Shown piece after piece: positions 17,138 through 25,780 of a DNA stretch of 64,000 bases (within the stretch, counting starts at the first letter, position 1; every line of letters begins with the position of its first letter). The notes beneath the pieces were generated by a model. It was given only the letters and a program-made list of their open reading frames with translations. It did no database searches and had not been told where the DNA came from. This DNA comes from Streptomyces sp. NBC_01275 (GTDB taxonomy: Bacteria; Actinomycetota; Actinomycetes; Streptomycetales; Streptomycetaceae), in NCBI RefSeq assembly GCF_026340655.1, contig NZ_JAPEOZ010000001.1, positions 7,936,001 through 8,000,000 of the forward strand, written 5' to 3'. The position numbers and the translations under genes are program-made.

Positions 17138-17581
17138 TCAGTGCCCGAGGTGGCGCAGGCAGTCCTCGAACGTGGCGTGCGTCGCGTCCGCCGGTCCGCG
17201 GTTCCGGTTGAACCAGGCGGTGTCGAGGCGGGTTTCCTGCTGCTGGTGACCGACCCGGCACCGCAGCCAGATCTGGTCGCGGGTGGAGAGGATGAGCCAG
17301 TCCCGGTACGCGCCGCACTCGGCGCAGGCGACCATCTCGCCGTCGAGGACGAGCGGCTGCTTCCACGGCATCATGGTGCCGTCGACCTGGTCGTGGCTGG
17401 GTACCCGCAACTCCGGCGGAAGGAAGTCGTCCACCACCGCGGTCGGCTCGATGTGTTCCGGCTCGGCCGGCGGCACCCCGATCCCGGGCGGGACCTCGTT
17501 CTGCAGCCGCGCCGACAGCTCGAAGAACCGGCGCTGTTCCTCGCTGGGCTCCTTGGCCCGGCGGCGTATTCGCTGAAACAC
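17138..17581 (-). CDS. hypothetical protein with CxxC zinc-ribbon-like centre
   Basis: 147 residues from ATG 17581. The N-terminus is basic and helical. The middle reads MVACAECGAYRDWLIL and LRCRVGHQQQE, so Cys-x2-Cys followed about 20 residues later by Cys-x3-His could bind zinc. The end, FEDCLRHLGH, is hydrophilic. No family is recognised. It lies 80 nt upstream of the lipoprotein gene. Confidence 0.6.
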   Translation of the reverse strand: MFQRIRRRAKEPSEEQRRFFELSARLQNEVPPGIGVPPAEPEHIEPTAVVDDFLPPELRVPSHDQVDGTMMPWKQPLVLDGEMVACAECGAYRDWLILSTRDQIWLRCRVGHQQQETRLDTAWFNRNRGPADATHATFEDCLRHLGH

Positions 17582-18012
17582 CCTGGCGTCCTCCTCTACC
17601 TCGTCACCTCGTCATGCGCGCTTCATGATCGTGCCCCACGCCCCCGGCGGTTTCAATTCACAAAGTCCACAGTCGCCTTCGAGCAGGTCATCAGGCGTTT
17701 TCCGCCTCCTGGGGGCGCGGATGACGAGTGGGCACGGCGCGTGTCTCCGAGCGGATGAGTGCTGTCCCCTCGGCGTGCCCGAACACGCCACGTCGGCTTC
17801 GACCGCCCAACTTCGCGTCGCCAACTGGCTCGAGTCGCCGCACCTGCGCCCTTGCGTTCCTCCTGAGTGTGCACAGCGCCCGTGACCCACAACGCGGGCC
17901 TGAACGCCGCCGGGGTCCGCTGTGGCGTACGGCCATGCTGGGTCGCGAGCGGGGCGGTGGCGGTACGCCTGCTCCCGGTCGTGCGCTGAGGCTGCACCCC
18001 GGCTGGCAGAGC
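17582..18012. other. intergenic between lipoprotein pair and mobilisation block
   Basis: No supported gene. A patch near 17650 is unusually AT-rich for this region (ttcaattcacaaagtccaca), possibly a promoter for the leftward gene or an element junction. Confidence 0.4.
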
Positions 18013-19755
18013 TCACCGGGCTTTGCCCGATGTCTCCTCCCCGCTGCGGCGGCGGCCGGGCGCGGAAGTCTGGGTGGCCGTCCTGCGAGTTGCGGACTGG
18101 ACCCCAGCGGTGCCGCTCTCGGACAGGGGCGAGGCGTCGGCGGGCAGATCGGCCGTCCGCCGCATCCGCCACACCAGCACGTCGCTCACCGACTCCGCGG
18201 TGCCGAGTTCACGACGCCCGACCGCAGCGGACAGAAGAGCGGCGGGATCGTGGCCGGCGGCTTCGGCTTCCGCGATGGTCGCGGCCAGGGCGTACCAGCC
18301 GGGCTCGGCGAGGATCCGCTCCGCGAGCCCCGGCAGCGCTTCGCGCAGCAGCACGGTCTGCCGCTGGAGCACCGGCCGGCTCAGACGTCGGCCCCGCTGG
18401 TAGAGCACGCCGAGCGGCTGAGCGGCGGCGGCCCGGTAGGCGGTGCGCAGATGCCCGGCCGCCTGGGCGGCGGCTTCGGCCTGCTGGGCATGGCCCTTTC
18501 TCGCGTGCCAGTGGGCGGCGGCGGTGATGAGGAAGAACAGCATGTCGATCGCCATCGCGGTGGTGGCACCGTCCTCACCACGGCCGAGGGCGGGCCCGCC
18601 GTGGACGAGGTCGCGGGCGGCCTGCCGCATCGCGCGGTCGTGCCCGCGTACGGCGCGCACGTGGGAGCGGGAGGCCCGCTCGAATGCTGTTGCGGCGTCT
18701 CGCAGTTCGCGGCGGGTGTGTGCGGCGGAGGTCTTCGCGAGCGCGTCCAAGACCTCGCCGGCGGCGGCGATGTGGGCGGCGGCGACCGCGTCGTCGCCGT
18801 GCTCGACGATGAGCACGGCCTGCCACGCGGCCGATGCCGTCCCGCGGCGGGCGGAGGCCGGTGCACCGGGCCCCGTACGGACCATGTCCTCCTTCCGTGG
18901 AGTCGGCTCGGCCCCGGTGCCGCCGGACCAGCGCTCCCGGATCCGGGGCAGCGACAGGTCGGGGGCCAGGCGCGCGCCGGGGTAGAACACCGGCTCGCCG
19001 TCCTTGTTCAGGTCGTCGGGCAGAGCGACCTTGTATCCGAGGAGGTCTCCGGAGGGCGCGGCGCGCTTACGGATCAGGAGACCGGCGGCGGCGAGCCGGT
19101 CGAAGAACTCCTCGTCACTCCTCGCACCGGACACCGCGCGCCGTACCGTCTCGCGCAGCTCCTCGCGGGCGGTGCGCTCGCGACCCTGGCGTTCGGCCTT
19201 GTGGCGTTCGGCGCTGGTGGGCCGCTGGGCGGCGGTGCCGTCGCCGGAGGCGACCTGGTGGAGGCCGAGTTCCTTCTCGATGAGGCGGCACTCGGCCTGG
19301 GCGCGTTTGCCGGAGCGGAAGTCGTCGGGGCGGCTGCCGTCCTCGCACACCAGGGTGGCGACGATGTGGATGTGGTCGTCGGCGTGGCGTACGGCGGCCC
19401 AGCGGCAGCCGGGCTGCCCGTCGCCGGGGTCGATGCCGGTGGCGGCCACGATCCGCCGGGCGATCTCACCCCATTCCTCGTCGGACAGGATCCGGTCGTC
19501 CGCCGTCGCGCGCACGGAGGTGTGCCAGACGTGCTTGGCCGGGCGGGCATGCTTCGGCAGGGCCATCACGGGCTGGTCCAGGAGCTGCTGCAGGTCTTCG
19601 AGGGTGGCGTTCGGGTCGCGGCCGGGGTCGGGGGCCATGCCGTCGAAGGAGGCCACGAGGCGGGGGTCGGTGTGGTCCTCGTACTTGCCCGTGTCGTAGA
19701 GGTACTTGAGGAGGCCGAAGGTCCGTGATCCGACGTTGTTGACGCTGGGGATCAT
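18013..19755 (-). CDS. relaxase / mobilisation nuclease
   Basis: 580 residues from ATG 19755, which overlaps the MobC stop (ATGA). MOB-type relaxase features are visible. The N-terminus is MIPSVNNVGSRTFGLLKYLY. HVWHTSVRA lies at about residue 75, and RHADDHIHIVATLV at about 123 supplies the metal-binding HxDDHxH cluster of IncQ/MobA-like and actinobacterial relaxases. The usual catalytic Tyr should lie in the N-terminus (Tyr18 or Tyr20). The C-terminal half is helical and hydrophilic. It nicks oriT for conjugal mobilisation with its MobC partner. No helicase or TraB/FtsK-like translocase is present, so the element would be mobilisable rather than self-transmissible. Confidence 0.85.
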   Translation of the reverse strand: MIPSVNNVGSRTFGLLKYLYDTGKYEDHTDPRLVASFDGMAPDPGRDPNATLEDLQQLLDQPVMALPKHARPAKHVWHTSVRATADDRILSDEEWGEIARRIVAATGIDPGDGQPGCRWAAVRHADDHIHIVATLVCEDGSRPDDFRSGKRAQAECRLIEKELGLHQVASGDGTAAQRPTSAERHKAERQGRERTAREELRETVRRAVSGARSDEEFFDRLAAAGLLIRKRAAPSGDLLGYKVALPDDLNKDGEPVFYPGARLAPDLSLPRIRERWSGGTGAEPTPRKEDMVRTGPGAPASARRGTASAAWQAVLIVEHGDDAVAAAHIAAAGEVLDALAKTSAAHTRRELRDAATAFERASRSHVRAVRGHDRAMRQAARDLVHGGPALGRGEDGATTAMAIDMLFFLITAAAHWHARKGHAQQAEAAAQAAGHLRTAYRAAAAQPLGVLYQRGRRLSRPVLQRQTVLLREALPGLAERILAEPGWYALAATIAEAEAAGHDPAALLSAAVGRRELGTAESVSDVLVWRMRRTADLPADASPLSESGTAGVQSATRRTATQTSAPGRRRSGEETSGKAR

Positions 19756-20378
19756 GCGCCGTGGCGTTCGATCAGGCGTGTGGCGGCTGCATGCGCGGTG
19801 TCGGCGGCCCGCCGTACGGCGGCGACGGCCGCATCGAGCTGGGGAGCGTCCGCGCCGGAGTTGAGTGCCTTGACGGCCTGGTTGAGGTTGCTGCCGGCCC
19901 AGCCGAGCCGACGCCGGCTGTCGAACAGGGCTGTGATCACTTCGCGTTCGTCGGCTATCTCGGCGCTGGTTCGGTCGAGGTCGCGGGCTGCGGCGAGCGC
20001 GGCGCGGGCGAGGAACCCGGCGACGGACAGGTTGCATCGGGCGGCGGCGGACTTGATCAGCGCGAACTCTTCTTCGTTGAAACGAGTGTTGGGCTGGTGC
20101 AGGCGCTTCGTGGCGCGAGGCTGACGCGGACGCTGACGAGCGCGCACAGCGCGCTCGCGGTGGCTGCGGCTCTCGGTCGGCTTCTTCTCCTGTCCCGGCT
20201 TCGATCCGCCCTCGGTCGAAGCCTCCTGGACCTGCGCCCCCCGGTGCAGGTCCTCCCCGTCCCACTTGGGGGCGGGGTTGGTGGAAGCTACGCTTCCGCC
20301 CCAACTTGCTCGCCCCGAGACCGAGTTGGAGTCGGGATCAGGTTCCGGGGTGGTGCCGTTCTTGCGTGCGTTCGTCAT
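19752..20378 (-). CDS. MobC-like mobilisation accessory protein
   Basis: 208 residues from ATG 20378. A disordered, charged N-terminus (to about 100) is followed by NTRFNEEEFALIKSAAARCN and LSVAGFLARAALAAARDL, a ribbon-helix-helix-like DNA-binding segment. GWAGSNLNQAVKALNSGAD is the MobC signature (ANNLNQ-type). MobC proteins help the relaxase melt oriT. The gene is coupled by 4-bp overlaps to the 78-aa gene before it and the relaxase after it. Confidence 0.8.
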   Translation of the reverse strand: MTNARKNGTTPEPDPDSNSVSGRASWGGSVASTNPAPKWDGEDLHRGAQVQEASTEGGSKPGQEKKPTESRSHRERAVRARQRPRQPRATKRLHQPNTRFNEEEFALIKSAAARCNLSVAGFLARAALAAARDLDRTSAEIADEREVITALFDSRRRLGWAGSNLNQAVKALNSGADAPQLDAAVAAVRRAADTAHAAATRLIERHGA

Positions 20379-20611
20379 CGGGATTCGGGCCTCGTGGAGC
20401 GGGTGCGCTGCTGGATGGTTGCGGCCAGCGCGAGGACATCGGCCGGGCCGGCAAGGACGCCGACCGGTCCGTCGGGGCGGTCCTGGACGAGCCACTGCCC
20501 GGTCGGCGTGAGGACGACGGCGTGTAGGAGTTGCTGGCGGACCAGGACGTCCGCCCAGGCATCGGCCTCGGTGACGGTGGGCTCGGAAGAACGAGGGGGA
20601 CGCGGAATCAC
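20375..20611 (-). CDS. small hypothetical protein coupled to MobC
   Basis: 78 residues from GTG 20611, with a perfect AGGAGGT site 5 nt upstream and a 4-bp overlap with the MobC start. VTEADAWADVLVRQQLLHAV and VLTPTGQWLVQDRPDGPVGV suggest a small alpha/beta protein. No family recognised. Context points to mobile-element maintenance. Confidence 0.65.
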   Translation of the reverse strand: MIPRPPRSSEPTVTEADAWADVLVRQQLLHAVVLTPTGQWLVQDRPDGPVGVLAGPADVLALAATIQQRTRSTRPESR

Positions 20612-20696
20612 GGCGTACCTCCTAAGCGGGACGGTGGCCCGGCACGGAGCCGGGCCACGTTTGCGGATACGTGCTTTGAGCTGGGGTTTTGCCGGT

Positions 20697-20888
20697 TCAG
20701 CCGCACTCGGGGCAGCGCCCGACGTGGCTGTTGAGCGCGCGGGCCATCCGCTGTTTCGCGGAGGCAGCTTGCTTCGCGCTGGACTTCGCTGCCGGCCTGC
20801 CCGCGTGCCGCTCGGAGTGAGCGAGCATGAATCCGATCTCTCGCTCGTACTCCGCGCGGACGGTGTCGAACTGGTGGCAGGTCTTCAT
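20697..20888 (-). CDS. small basic protein with C-terminal CxxC
   Basis: 63 residues from ATG 20888, overlapping the preceding stop by 4 bp. It reads MKTCHQFDTVRAEYEREIGF, then a basic middle, and ends GRCPECG, which could form half a zinc site with Cys4. Function unknown. It is part of the tightly packed mobilisation operon. Confidence 0.6.
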   Translation of the reverse strand: MKTCHQFDTVRAEYEREIGFMLAHSERHAGRPAAKSSAKQAASAKQRMARALNSHVGRCPECG

Positions 20889-22453
20889 CGGGCGGTGCTC
20901 CTCGTCGTCGTGATGTCCTCGTTCCGCAGCTCCTGGAGGACGAGGCCGAGTCGGTCGTTCCCGACACCCGTCAGGCCCTGGCGGCGGATGATTTCGCGCA
21001 GCTGCACCCGGGTGATCGCTCCGTTGCCGTCCCGTTCGAGCAGGGCGGGAACGTGGGGGCGTACCTCGTGGACAAGCTGGCGCTCGGACTCGCCCAGCTC
21101 GCGTGCCGGGCGCTCCGTCTGCGGAGAGCGGGACCGGGTACGGTTGTCCTTGTTCTTCGTCCGGGACTTCCTGGCCGGCTTCCGGCGGAGTGGGACCTTG
21201 TGTCCTCGGTCCTGGGTGGTCTCGGTCCCGGACTCGGTGGCGGTCGGTCCTCGGTCCTCGGTGCTCTCGGTCCCCGACTTCGCGAGGCTCGGTCCCCGAT
21301 GAGAATCTGAGTCCTGAGCTGCTACTTCTCGCGCGTTGCGATCGGTCCTCGTGGCCGCTGCGTCCCGCGCTGCGGCTTCTGGATCGGCGGGTTCGGTCCT
21401 CGGGACCGTGCCGTCTTCAGGAGGCTTGGTTCCCGCGGTCGTTCCCGTTTCGTCGCCCTCGGTCCCCGCGTCGACCTTGGCTTCCGGGTCCGCCTCCTCG
21501 GGGACCGGTCCCCGAGGAGTCCTCGGTCCTCGGTCCGGGACCGGCTCGTCGGAACCGTCGGGACCGGGGACGGGGACCGGCACATTCGATGTCGGCTGTG
21601 CGGGGACCGTGGCCGCCGATGCGCTGCTGTGCGCAGGGGACCAGGGAGAAGGGAGCGGGACCGTGGCGAGCGCGAGCGCGTGTCGCCGGGCGGCGAGCTG
21701 GTCGAGCAGCTGTGCCCGCTGGAGGGGGTCGGTGCCGACCGAGGCCCTGCCGACCGCCTTCGACAGGCGTCGCGTCAGCCGCCGGCCTCGACGGTTCCGC
21801 TGCTGCTCGGGTGTGCGCTCGGCGAGGCGGGCGGCGAGGGTGACCGCACGGGCGGTGGCTCGGTCCCGGGTGATCTGCGCGGCGTCGCGGTCTCGCGCGG
21901 CGATGCCCAGGCGGGACAGCAGCCGCTCGCGTGCCTCCCGGCCCAGGACGGCGATCAGTCCGTTCGAGGCGGCGCCGGGTGTGCGCAGGCGCAGTTCGAT
22001 GCCCATGGCCAGGTGCCACAGCATCGCCGCCATGACCGGTCCGACGAAGGCGCGGACCGTGCCGCCGATGGGGCCGCTCTCTGCGTAGGCGGGGATCACC
22101 TGCACAGTCGTGATCACCCAGACCAGCGTGCCCGGCAGGCCGGGGGCGCCCTGGACGGCGAGGTTCTGCCGTGCCATCAGCGCGGTGGCGAACAATGCGA
22201 GTTCGGCGGCGGCGAACATGCCGGCGCGCTCGGCGGTGCCGGCCATGTCGAGGTAGTCGGCCGCGAACCGCCACGAGGTGTCGGCGCTGTAGGCGGTGCA
22301 GCCCAGGGCAGCGACGGCGGCGACCTTGACCGCCGGGCCGCCGAGACGTTTCTGCGCGCGGGTTCCCCGGCGCCGGACAGTCCAGGCGGTCAGCACGAGC
22401 GCGAGGGCGGCGGGGACGACGGCGGCGAGGAGGAGAGGGAGGTCCGGTAGCAC
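20885..22453 (-). CDS. multi-pass membrane protein with long repetitive charged tail
   Basis: 522 residues from GTG 22453. The first 150 residues hold four or five transmembrane helices (LLLAAVVPAALALVLTAW; VKVAAVAALGCTAYSA; AAAELALFATALMA; TLVWVITTVQVIPAY; FVGPVMAAMLWHLAMGIEL), resembling the DUF2637/Spd-type membrane proteins of Streptomyces plasmids. Next comes a basic helical region (about 165-250), then about 180 residues of low-complexity Thr/Glu/Asp/Gly/Pro repeats (units like GTESTEDRGP), and a C-terminal region resembling a winged-helix (VHEVRPHVPALLERDGNG). Spd proteins aid plasmid spread between hyphal compartments; that role here is inference from context. Confidence 0.6.
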   Translation of the reverse strand: MLPDLPLLLAAVVPAALALVLTAWTVRRRGTRAQKRLGGPAVKVAAVAALGCTAYSADTSWRFAADYLDMAGTAERAGMFAAAELALFATALMARQNLAVQGAPGLPGTLVWVITTVQVIPAYAESGPIGGTVRAFVGPVMAAMLWHLAMGIELRLRTPGAASNGLIAVLGREARERLLSRLGIAARDRDAAQITRDRATARAVTLAARLAERTPEQQRNRRGRRLTRRLSKAVGRASVGTDPLQRAQLLDQLAARRHALALATVPLPSPWSPAHSSASAATVPAQPTSNVPVPVPGPDGSDEPVPDRGPRTPRGPVPEEADPEAKVDAGTEGDETGTTAGTKPPEDGTVPRTEPADPEAAARDAAATRTDRNAREVAAQDSDSHRGPSLAKSGTESTEDRGPTATESGTETTQDRGHKVPLRRKPARKSRTKNKDNRTRSRSPQTERPARELGESERQLVHEVRPHVPALLERDGNGAITRVQLREIIRRQGLTGVGNDRLGLVLQELRNEDITTTRSTAR

Positions 22454-22474
22454 CGAAGGCGAGGACGGGATGGG

Positions 22475-23116
22475 TCATGCTGCCTTTCCGAGAGGGGCCT
22501 GCGCCGGGGTCGACGTTGCCGGGCGGCCTGCCAGCTGCTGAGTGCCGGGAGCTGCGGGCCCGGGGGTGCCCTTGGCCTTGGAGGTCTTCTTCCGCTTCTT
22601 CTTGGAGTGGGGCACGCCGTAATTACGGTCGCGGTCGAGGACCTTGTTGGCCGCTTGCCGGAGCAGGTCGCGGGCGTGCTTGTGGCTGATCTGCAGGGCG
22701 GTGGCAAGCCGGTCGGGCCGCCAGCCCCGGACGTAGGCGTGGTCGATGACAACCTGCCGCTCGGCCTCGGTCAGGTGCACGTCGCGTCCCTGGAAGAAGG
22801 CCGTCACGCGCCGGTAGTCCAGGCGCCGGTGCAGTCCGTCGTGCAGCGGGCGCCGCTCGGCTTCGGTGAACCCGCCCCAGACGCCCTCCTTGAGGACGTT
22901 CTCCAGAGCGAAGTCCAGGCACTCGCGGCGTACGGGGCACCAACCGCACAGCTCCTTCGCCTCCGCGATCTCCTCGTGATCCCGGGGCCCGGGGAAGAAC
23001 ACGGCGTCGGCGTCCTCGACGTCCATGCCGTGGCACGCTCCGCGGACGTGCCAGCTGGTGTCTCCGATGCCGCGCAGGCCGGTGGCCGGCGCGTCGTGGG
23101 TGGTGATGTGGCGCAA
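22475..23116 (-). CDS. WhiB family iron-sulfur transcriptional regulator
   Basis: 213 residues from TTG 23116, with CGGAGAG upstream. Four conserved cysteines (Cys28, Cys57, Cys60, Cys66, with CGWCPVRREC) would bind a [4Fe-4S] cluster, and GVWGGFTEAER is the WhiB turn that contacts sigma factor. Unusually, about 120 extra residues follow, including an HTH-like stretch (GWRPDRLATALQISHKHARD) and a lysine-rich tail (SKKKRKKTSKAKG). It lies in the mobile block, and plasmid and phage WhiB proteins are known, so it probably regulates element genes. Confidence 0.88.
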   Translation of the reverse strand: MRHITTHDAPATGLRGIGDTSWHVRGACHGMDVEDADAVFFPGPRDHEEIAEAKELCGWCPVRRECLDFALENVLKEGVWGGFTEAERRPLHDGLHRRLDYRRVTAFFQGRDVHLTEAERQVVIDHAYVRGWRPDRLATALQISHKHARDLLRQAANKVLDRDRNYGVPHSKKKRKKTSKAKGTPGPAAPGTQQLAGRPATSTPAQAPLGKAA

Positions 23117-23276
23117 GGCGACTCTCCGATGTGCTGCCGCGCCGGCCGGCTAGGACGGTGCTCGGCGGGTGCGGCGTCGGGGGCCGGCTGCGGCCCAGGG
23201 CGTGCGACGCAGCCGGTGCGGGACGGTGATGTTGCGGCGGTGGAGCGGACGGGATGCACGCGCCGGAGGCGCCGGA

Positions 23277-23993
23277 TCAGGCCAAGGCGGGCTGCTGGGC
23301 CTGCTCGGTGCGCTGTGCCTGCTCGGCGGCGGCGAGGTCGAGACGGCCGGGGTGCGGAGTGGCGCGCGGGGCGGTTCCGCGGGCTCCGCCATCGGGGCCG
23401 ATCCTCCGGCGGCGGCACGGCTCGCCGGGCTGGGCCAGGCACCACTCGCACCGCACGCTCAGGGCATCGGGCAGTCCCTGCGCGACAGCGGCCTCACGGA
23501 CTGCGCGGGCGGGCCGGTAGGGCGCGAGGGCTGCTCGGGCGGCGGGCGGTATGCAGGAGCCGATCTCCCGCAGCCGCGCCTCCAGCTTCGGGTCGACTCC
23601 GTCGCGACCGCTGGTGATCGCCCGGGCCTGCGCGGGCTGCGCGGTACCGGCGGCGACGGCGCGGCGGGTGCCGACCAGCTCGGCGGTCCAGGCGGCCTGG
23701 TCGTCCGGGTCGACGGACGGTGTCGGGTCGGAGTGCCTCGCCAGGCGGTCGCGCCGGTAGCTCTCCCAGGGACGGGCCAGGTCCGCGGGCAGGATTTGGT
23801 ACGGCGAGGTGCGGATGTGCTGGCGGGCGGCGACGCGGACGTCCCAGCCTTGCTGGGTGGCCATCGGCACGTCGCCGAGCAGCTCGTGCCACTGGGCGAG
23901 CTGGTCGCGGGCCTCGCCTTGGTCGGTGCGGATGGTGCGGGGGTCGAGTCGGCCGATGTAGGCCAGCAGGGCTGCGATTTCGCGGCGGTCCAC
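23277..23993 (-). CDS. hypothetical protein with C-terminal zinc-finger-like motif
   Basis: 238 residues from GTG 23993, preceded by GGAGGG. The N-terminal half is helical (VDRREIAALLAYIGRLDPRT). Near residue 195, CEWCLAQPGEPCRRRR matches the short actinobacterial Cys-x2-Cys...Cys element of small zinc-binding domains seen on plasmid proteins. It starts 3 nt after the stop of the HTH gene and is probably co-transcribed with it. Role unknown, perhaps in replication or its control. Confidence 0.6.
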   Translation of the reverse strand: MDRREIAALLAYIGRLDPRTIRTDQGEARDQLAQWHELLGDVPMATQQGWDVRVAARQHIRTSPYQILPADLARPWESYRRDRLARHSDPTPSVDPDDQAAWTAELVGTRRAVAAGTAQPAQARAITSGRDGVDPKLEARLREIGSCIPPAARAALAPYRPARAVREAAVAQGLPDALSVRCEWCLAQPGEPCRRRRIGPDGGARGTAPRATPHPGRLDLAAAEQAQRTEQAQQPALA

Positions 23994-23995
23994 GG

Positions 23996-24892
23996 TCAGC
24001 CCTCCGTTCCGGTCGGCTCGTCGAGGGCGGCAATCAGGGCGGCGGTGTGGGCCTCCGTCCGCGTCATGCCCCCCGGTACGGCGGTGTTCTTGCCGGGCAC
24101 GGCGTAGAGGTTCGGTCGGCTGGGAGCGTGCTCCCGGGCGACCCAGGCGCGCCAGTCGGCAGCCCAGGCTTCCGCCGCCCTCGGCGCATGGCCCGCCCGG
24201 TGTACACGCCACTTCGCGTCGGCGGCCCGCAGGCCCTGCTCGCCGAGGCGATCGAGGTGTCCCTGCTGGCGGGCCCAAGTGTGGGTAGCGGAGTCGACCT
24301 GCCACTCGGCAGCCGGGAGGACGGCAGCACCACTACTGCTGTACCTCCGGTTCAAATCAGGTTCACTACGGTTCTGTGTGCCGGTAGCCGGTACATCGCT
24401 GTGCCGGTGGCCGGTACGTCGCTGTGCCGGTTTCCGCCTCGACCTGCCGGTTTCCGGTACTGCCGGATTCCGGACCCTCGCGGGGGATTCCGGCACCTCA
24501 CGCGGGCGGATTCCGTACCGCCGCAGAGCCGAGAGCCGAAGCTTCGCGGGGCCCGCGGGCTCGTCTGCTGCTGTGTCGCTGTCTTCCTGCTCCTGCTGCT
24601 CTCGCTGGGCCTGGGCGACCACTTCGGCGGCGAGGGGCATGCGGTAGACCGTGCTGCGCTGCGGACCTACGAGGTCATCGAGCTGTTCCAGCTCGCCGGC
24701 CAGGAGCAGGCGCTCGACGGCTTCGCGCACCGTGGAGACCGAGGCGCGGGTGCGCTTGGCCAGGCTGGACAGCGAGGCCCAGGAGATGCACTGCTCGTCG
24801 GCCACCCGGTCGGCGATCGACAGCAGGACCAGGCGCGCGGCCCCTCGGCTGGAGCTGTGCTCCCACACCCACTCGCGGGCTTCGCTGCTCAT
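23996..24892 (-). CDS. winged helix-turn-helix protein, candidate replication initiator
   Basis: 298 residues from ATG 24892. Residues 1-90 form a winged HTH (SSRGAARLVLLSIADRVADE, then LSSLAKRTRASVSTVREAVE and RLLLAGELEQLDDLV) like that of plasmid replication and partition proteins. The middle (about 120-175) is encoded by an array of short repeats and is Arg/Pro-rich. The C-terminus (WAADWRAWVAREH) is conserved-looking. Rep genes with internal iterons are known in plasmids, and this protein heads the mobilisation operon, so replication initiation is a reasonable guess but not shown. Confidence 0.6.
   Translation of the reverse strand: MSSEAREWVWEHSSSRGAARLVLLSIADRVADEQCISWASLSSLAKRTRASVSTVREAVERLLLAGELEQLDDLVGPQRSTVYRMPLAAEVVAQAQREQQEQEDSDTAADEPAGPAKLRLSALRRYGIRPREVPESPARVRNPAVPETGRSRRKPAQRRTGHRHSDVPATGTQNRSEPDLNRRYSSSGAAVLPAAEWQVDSATHTWARQQGHLDRLGEQGLRAADAKWRVHRAGHAPRAAEAWAADWRAWVAREHAPSRPNLYAVPGKNTAVPGGMTRTEAHTAALIAALDEPTGTEG
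24378..24525. repeat. iteron-like array inside the HTH gene
   Basis: Two 23-bp units lie head to tail (24378-24400 and 24401-24423; 3 differences at most by eye). They are followed by related copies of tgccggtttccggtac (24445-24460), tgccggattccggacc (24461-24476) and shorter attccgg units to about 24520. The unit core CCGGTnnCCGG is itself palindromic. Spacing is close to two helical turns for the first two copies. Confidence 0.65.
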
Positions 24893-25035
24893 CGGCCGCT
24901 CCAGACGAGCGGGCGGGTCCGGCTGGTCGCCGGGGCCAGGGTGGTGCGGTCCGGCTCGGGGCGCTGAGGCGCCGAGGCGGTGGTGGCTGCCGCGCAGGCC
25001 AGGCGGAAGGGCCTTTTACGCAGGGCAGGAGGCAT
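24889..25035 (-). CDS. 48-aa small protein at head of mobilisation operon
   Basis: The frame from ATG 25035 (AAGGGGAG 7 nt upstream) reads MPPALRKRPFRLACAAATTA and ends VWSGR. Its TGA overlaps the ATG of the HTH gene by 4 bp. The good Shine-Dalgarno and the overlap suggest it is translated, either as a real peptide or as a coupling leader. The sequence is low in complexity and has no known relative. Confidence 0.45.
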   Translation of the reverse strand: MPPALRKRPFRLACAAATTASAPQRPEPDRTTLAPATSRTRPLVWSGR

Positions 25036-25780
25036 GCGATACTCCCCTTTGCAGTGTTGCCACGCTGACGCGCCCCTCGGAAGGACTCAGCGTGGTGATG
25101 GTGGGCACTCTCCGCCCTTGCCGGGGCGGATATGCCGCTTAGCGTTCGGCGTCCGTGAGTTACCGCTCTCGGGCGCCGTCGCTGTTTGCGGACCTTCGCG
25201 GTCCGGTCCGTGCTCGCGGTCTCCTCACGTTCGTCGCCGCAGGCGGGCTGCCCGGGGACGACGAACATACGCACGGACCGGTGTCAAGATCCAGACTTGG
25301 TTCTTAAACTCTGCACTGGTTGCAGAGAGTCACCGAACGGTCGTCTGCCGCAGCCGTCCGCAGAGAGCCTGGCGGGGTCCGTCCTCGCGTCGAAGTGCAC
25401 CGTTGCCGCGGTTGTCTCGTGCGCCAAGAGCCTGCCATTGTGCCCGAGTTGGAGCGGGAGTCTGGTATTCCCGGCAGCGGAAAAGCGATGTGGATGAGGA
25501 GTTTCCACGGTCGCCTCCGTGCTTTCCGATCGAAGATCAAATACGGCCTGCCAGACGTGACGTATGTGGCTGGGCGAATGTGGCTTGCGCCACGTCGCCC
25601 GGCGTACTCCAGCCGGTAGAAACGGACAGGTCGACCTGAAACAGGCGGTACGCGCCACACGGAAACGTGCTGGTGAAGAAGAACTTTCCACACGTGTGAT
25701 CGGCGCGTCAAACTGGTGTTTATGGCGGGGTAGGGTGGCTGAAGTTACGACGAACCCGTCCTCGAAAGGATCATGAAAGA
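25036..25780. other. divergent intergenic region
   Basis: About 745 nt separate the leftward mobilisation operon from the rightward HTH-ImmA operon. No gene is supported. It is less GC-rich than its surroundings and should hold promoters for both directions. A perfect 10-bp palindrome lies at 25689-25698, and an 8-codon frame (ATG 25773 to TGA 25799) overlaps the start of the HTH gene. Confidence 0.5.
25689..25698. promoter_or_regulatory. palindrome, possible operator
   Basis: cacacgtgtg is a perfect palindrome about 85 nt upstream of the HTH regulator, a suitable place for autoregulation. No experimental or consensus support. Confidence 0.25.

Noticed and set aside
17728..19728. 666-codon plus-strand open frame opposite the relaxase gene
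   Set aside because: It is antisense to a gene with clear relaxase motifs. The translation is Gly/Ala/Val-rich without motifs, as expected for the complement of high-GC coding DNA.
21050..21560. Short repeated units like cggtcctcggt suggesting a CRISPR-like or minisatellite array
   Set aside because: The units are irregular, without spacers of constant length, and encode the Thr/Glu/Gly/Pro-rich tail of the membrane protein in frame.
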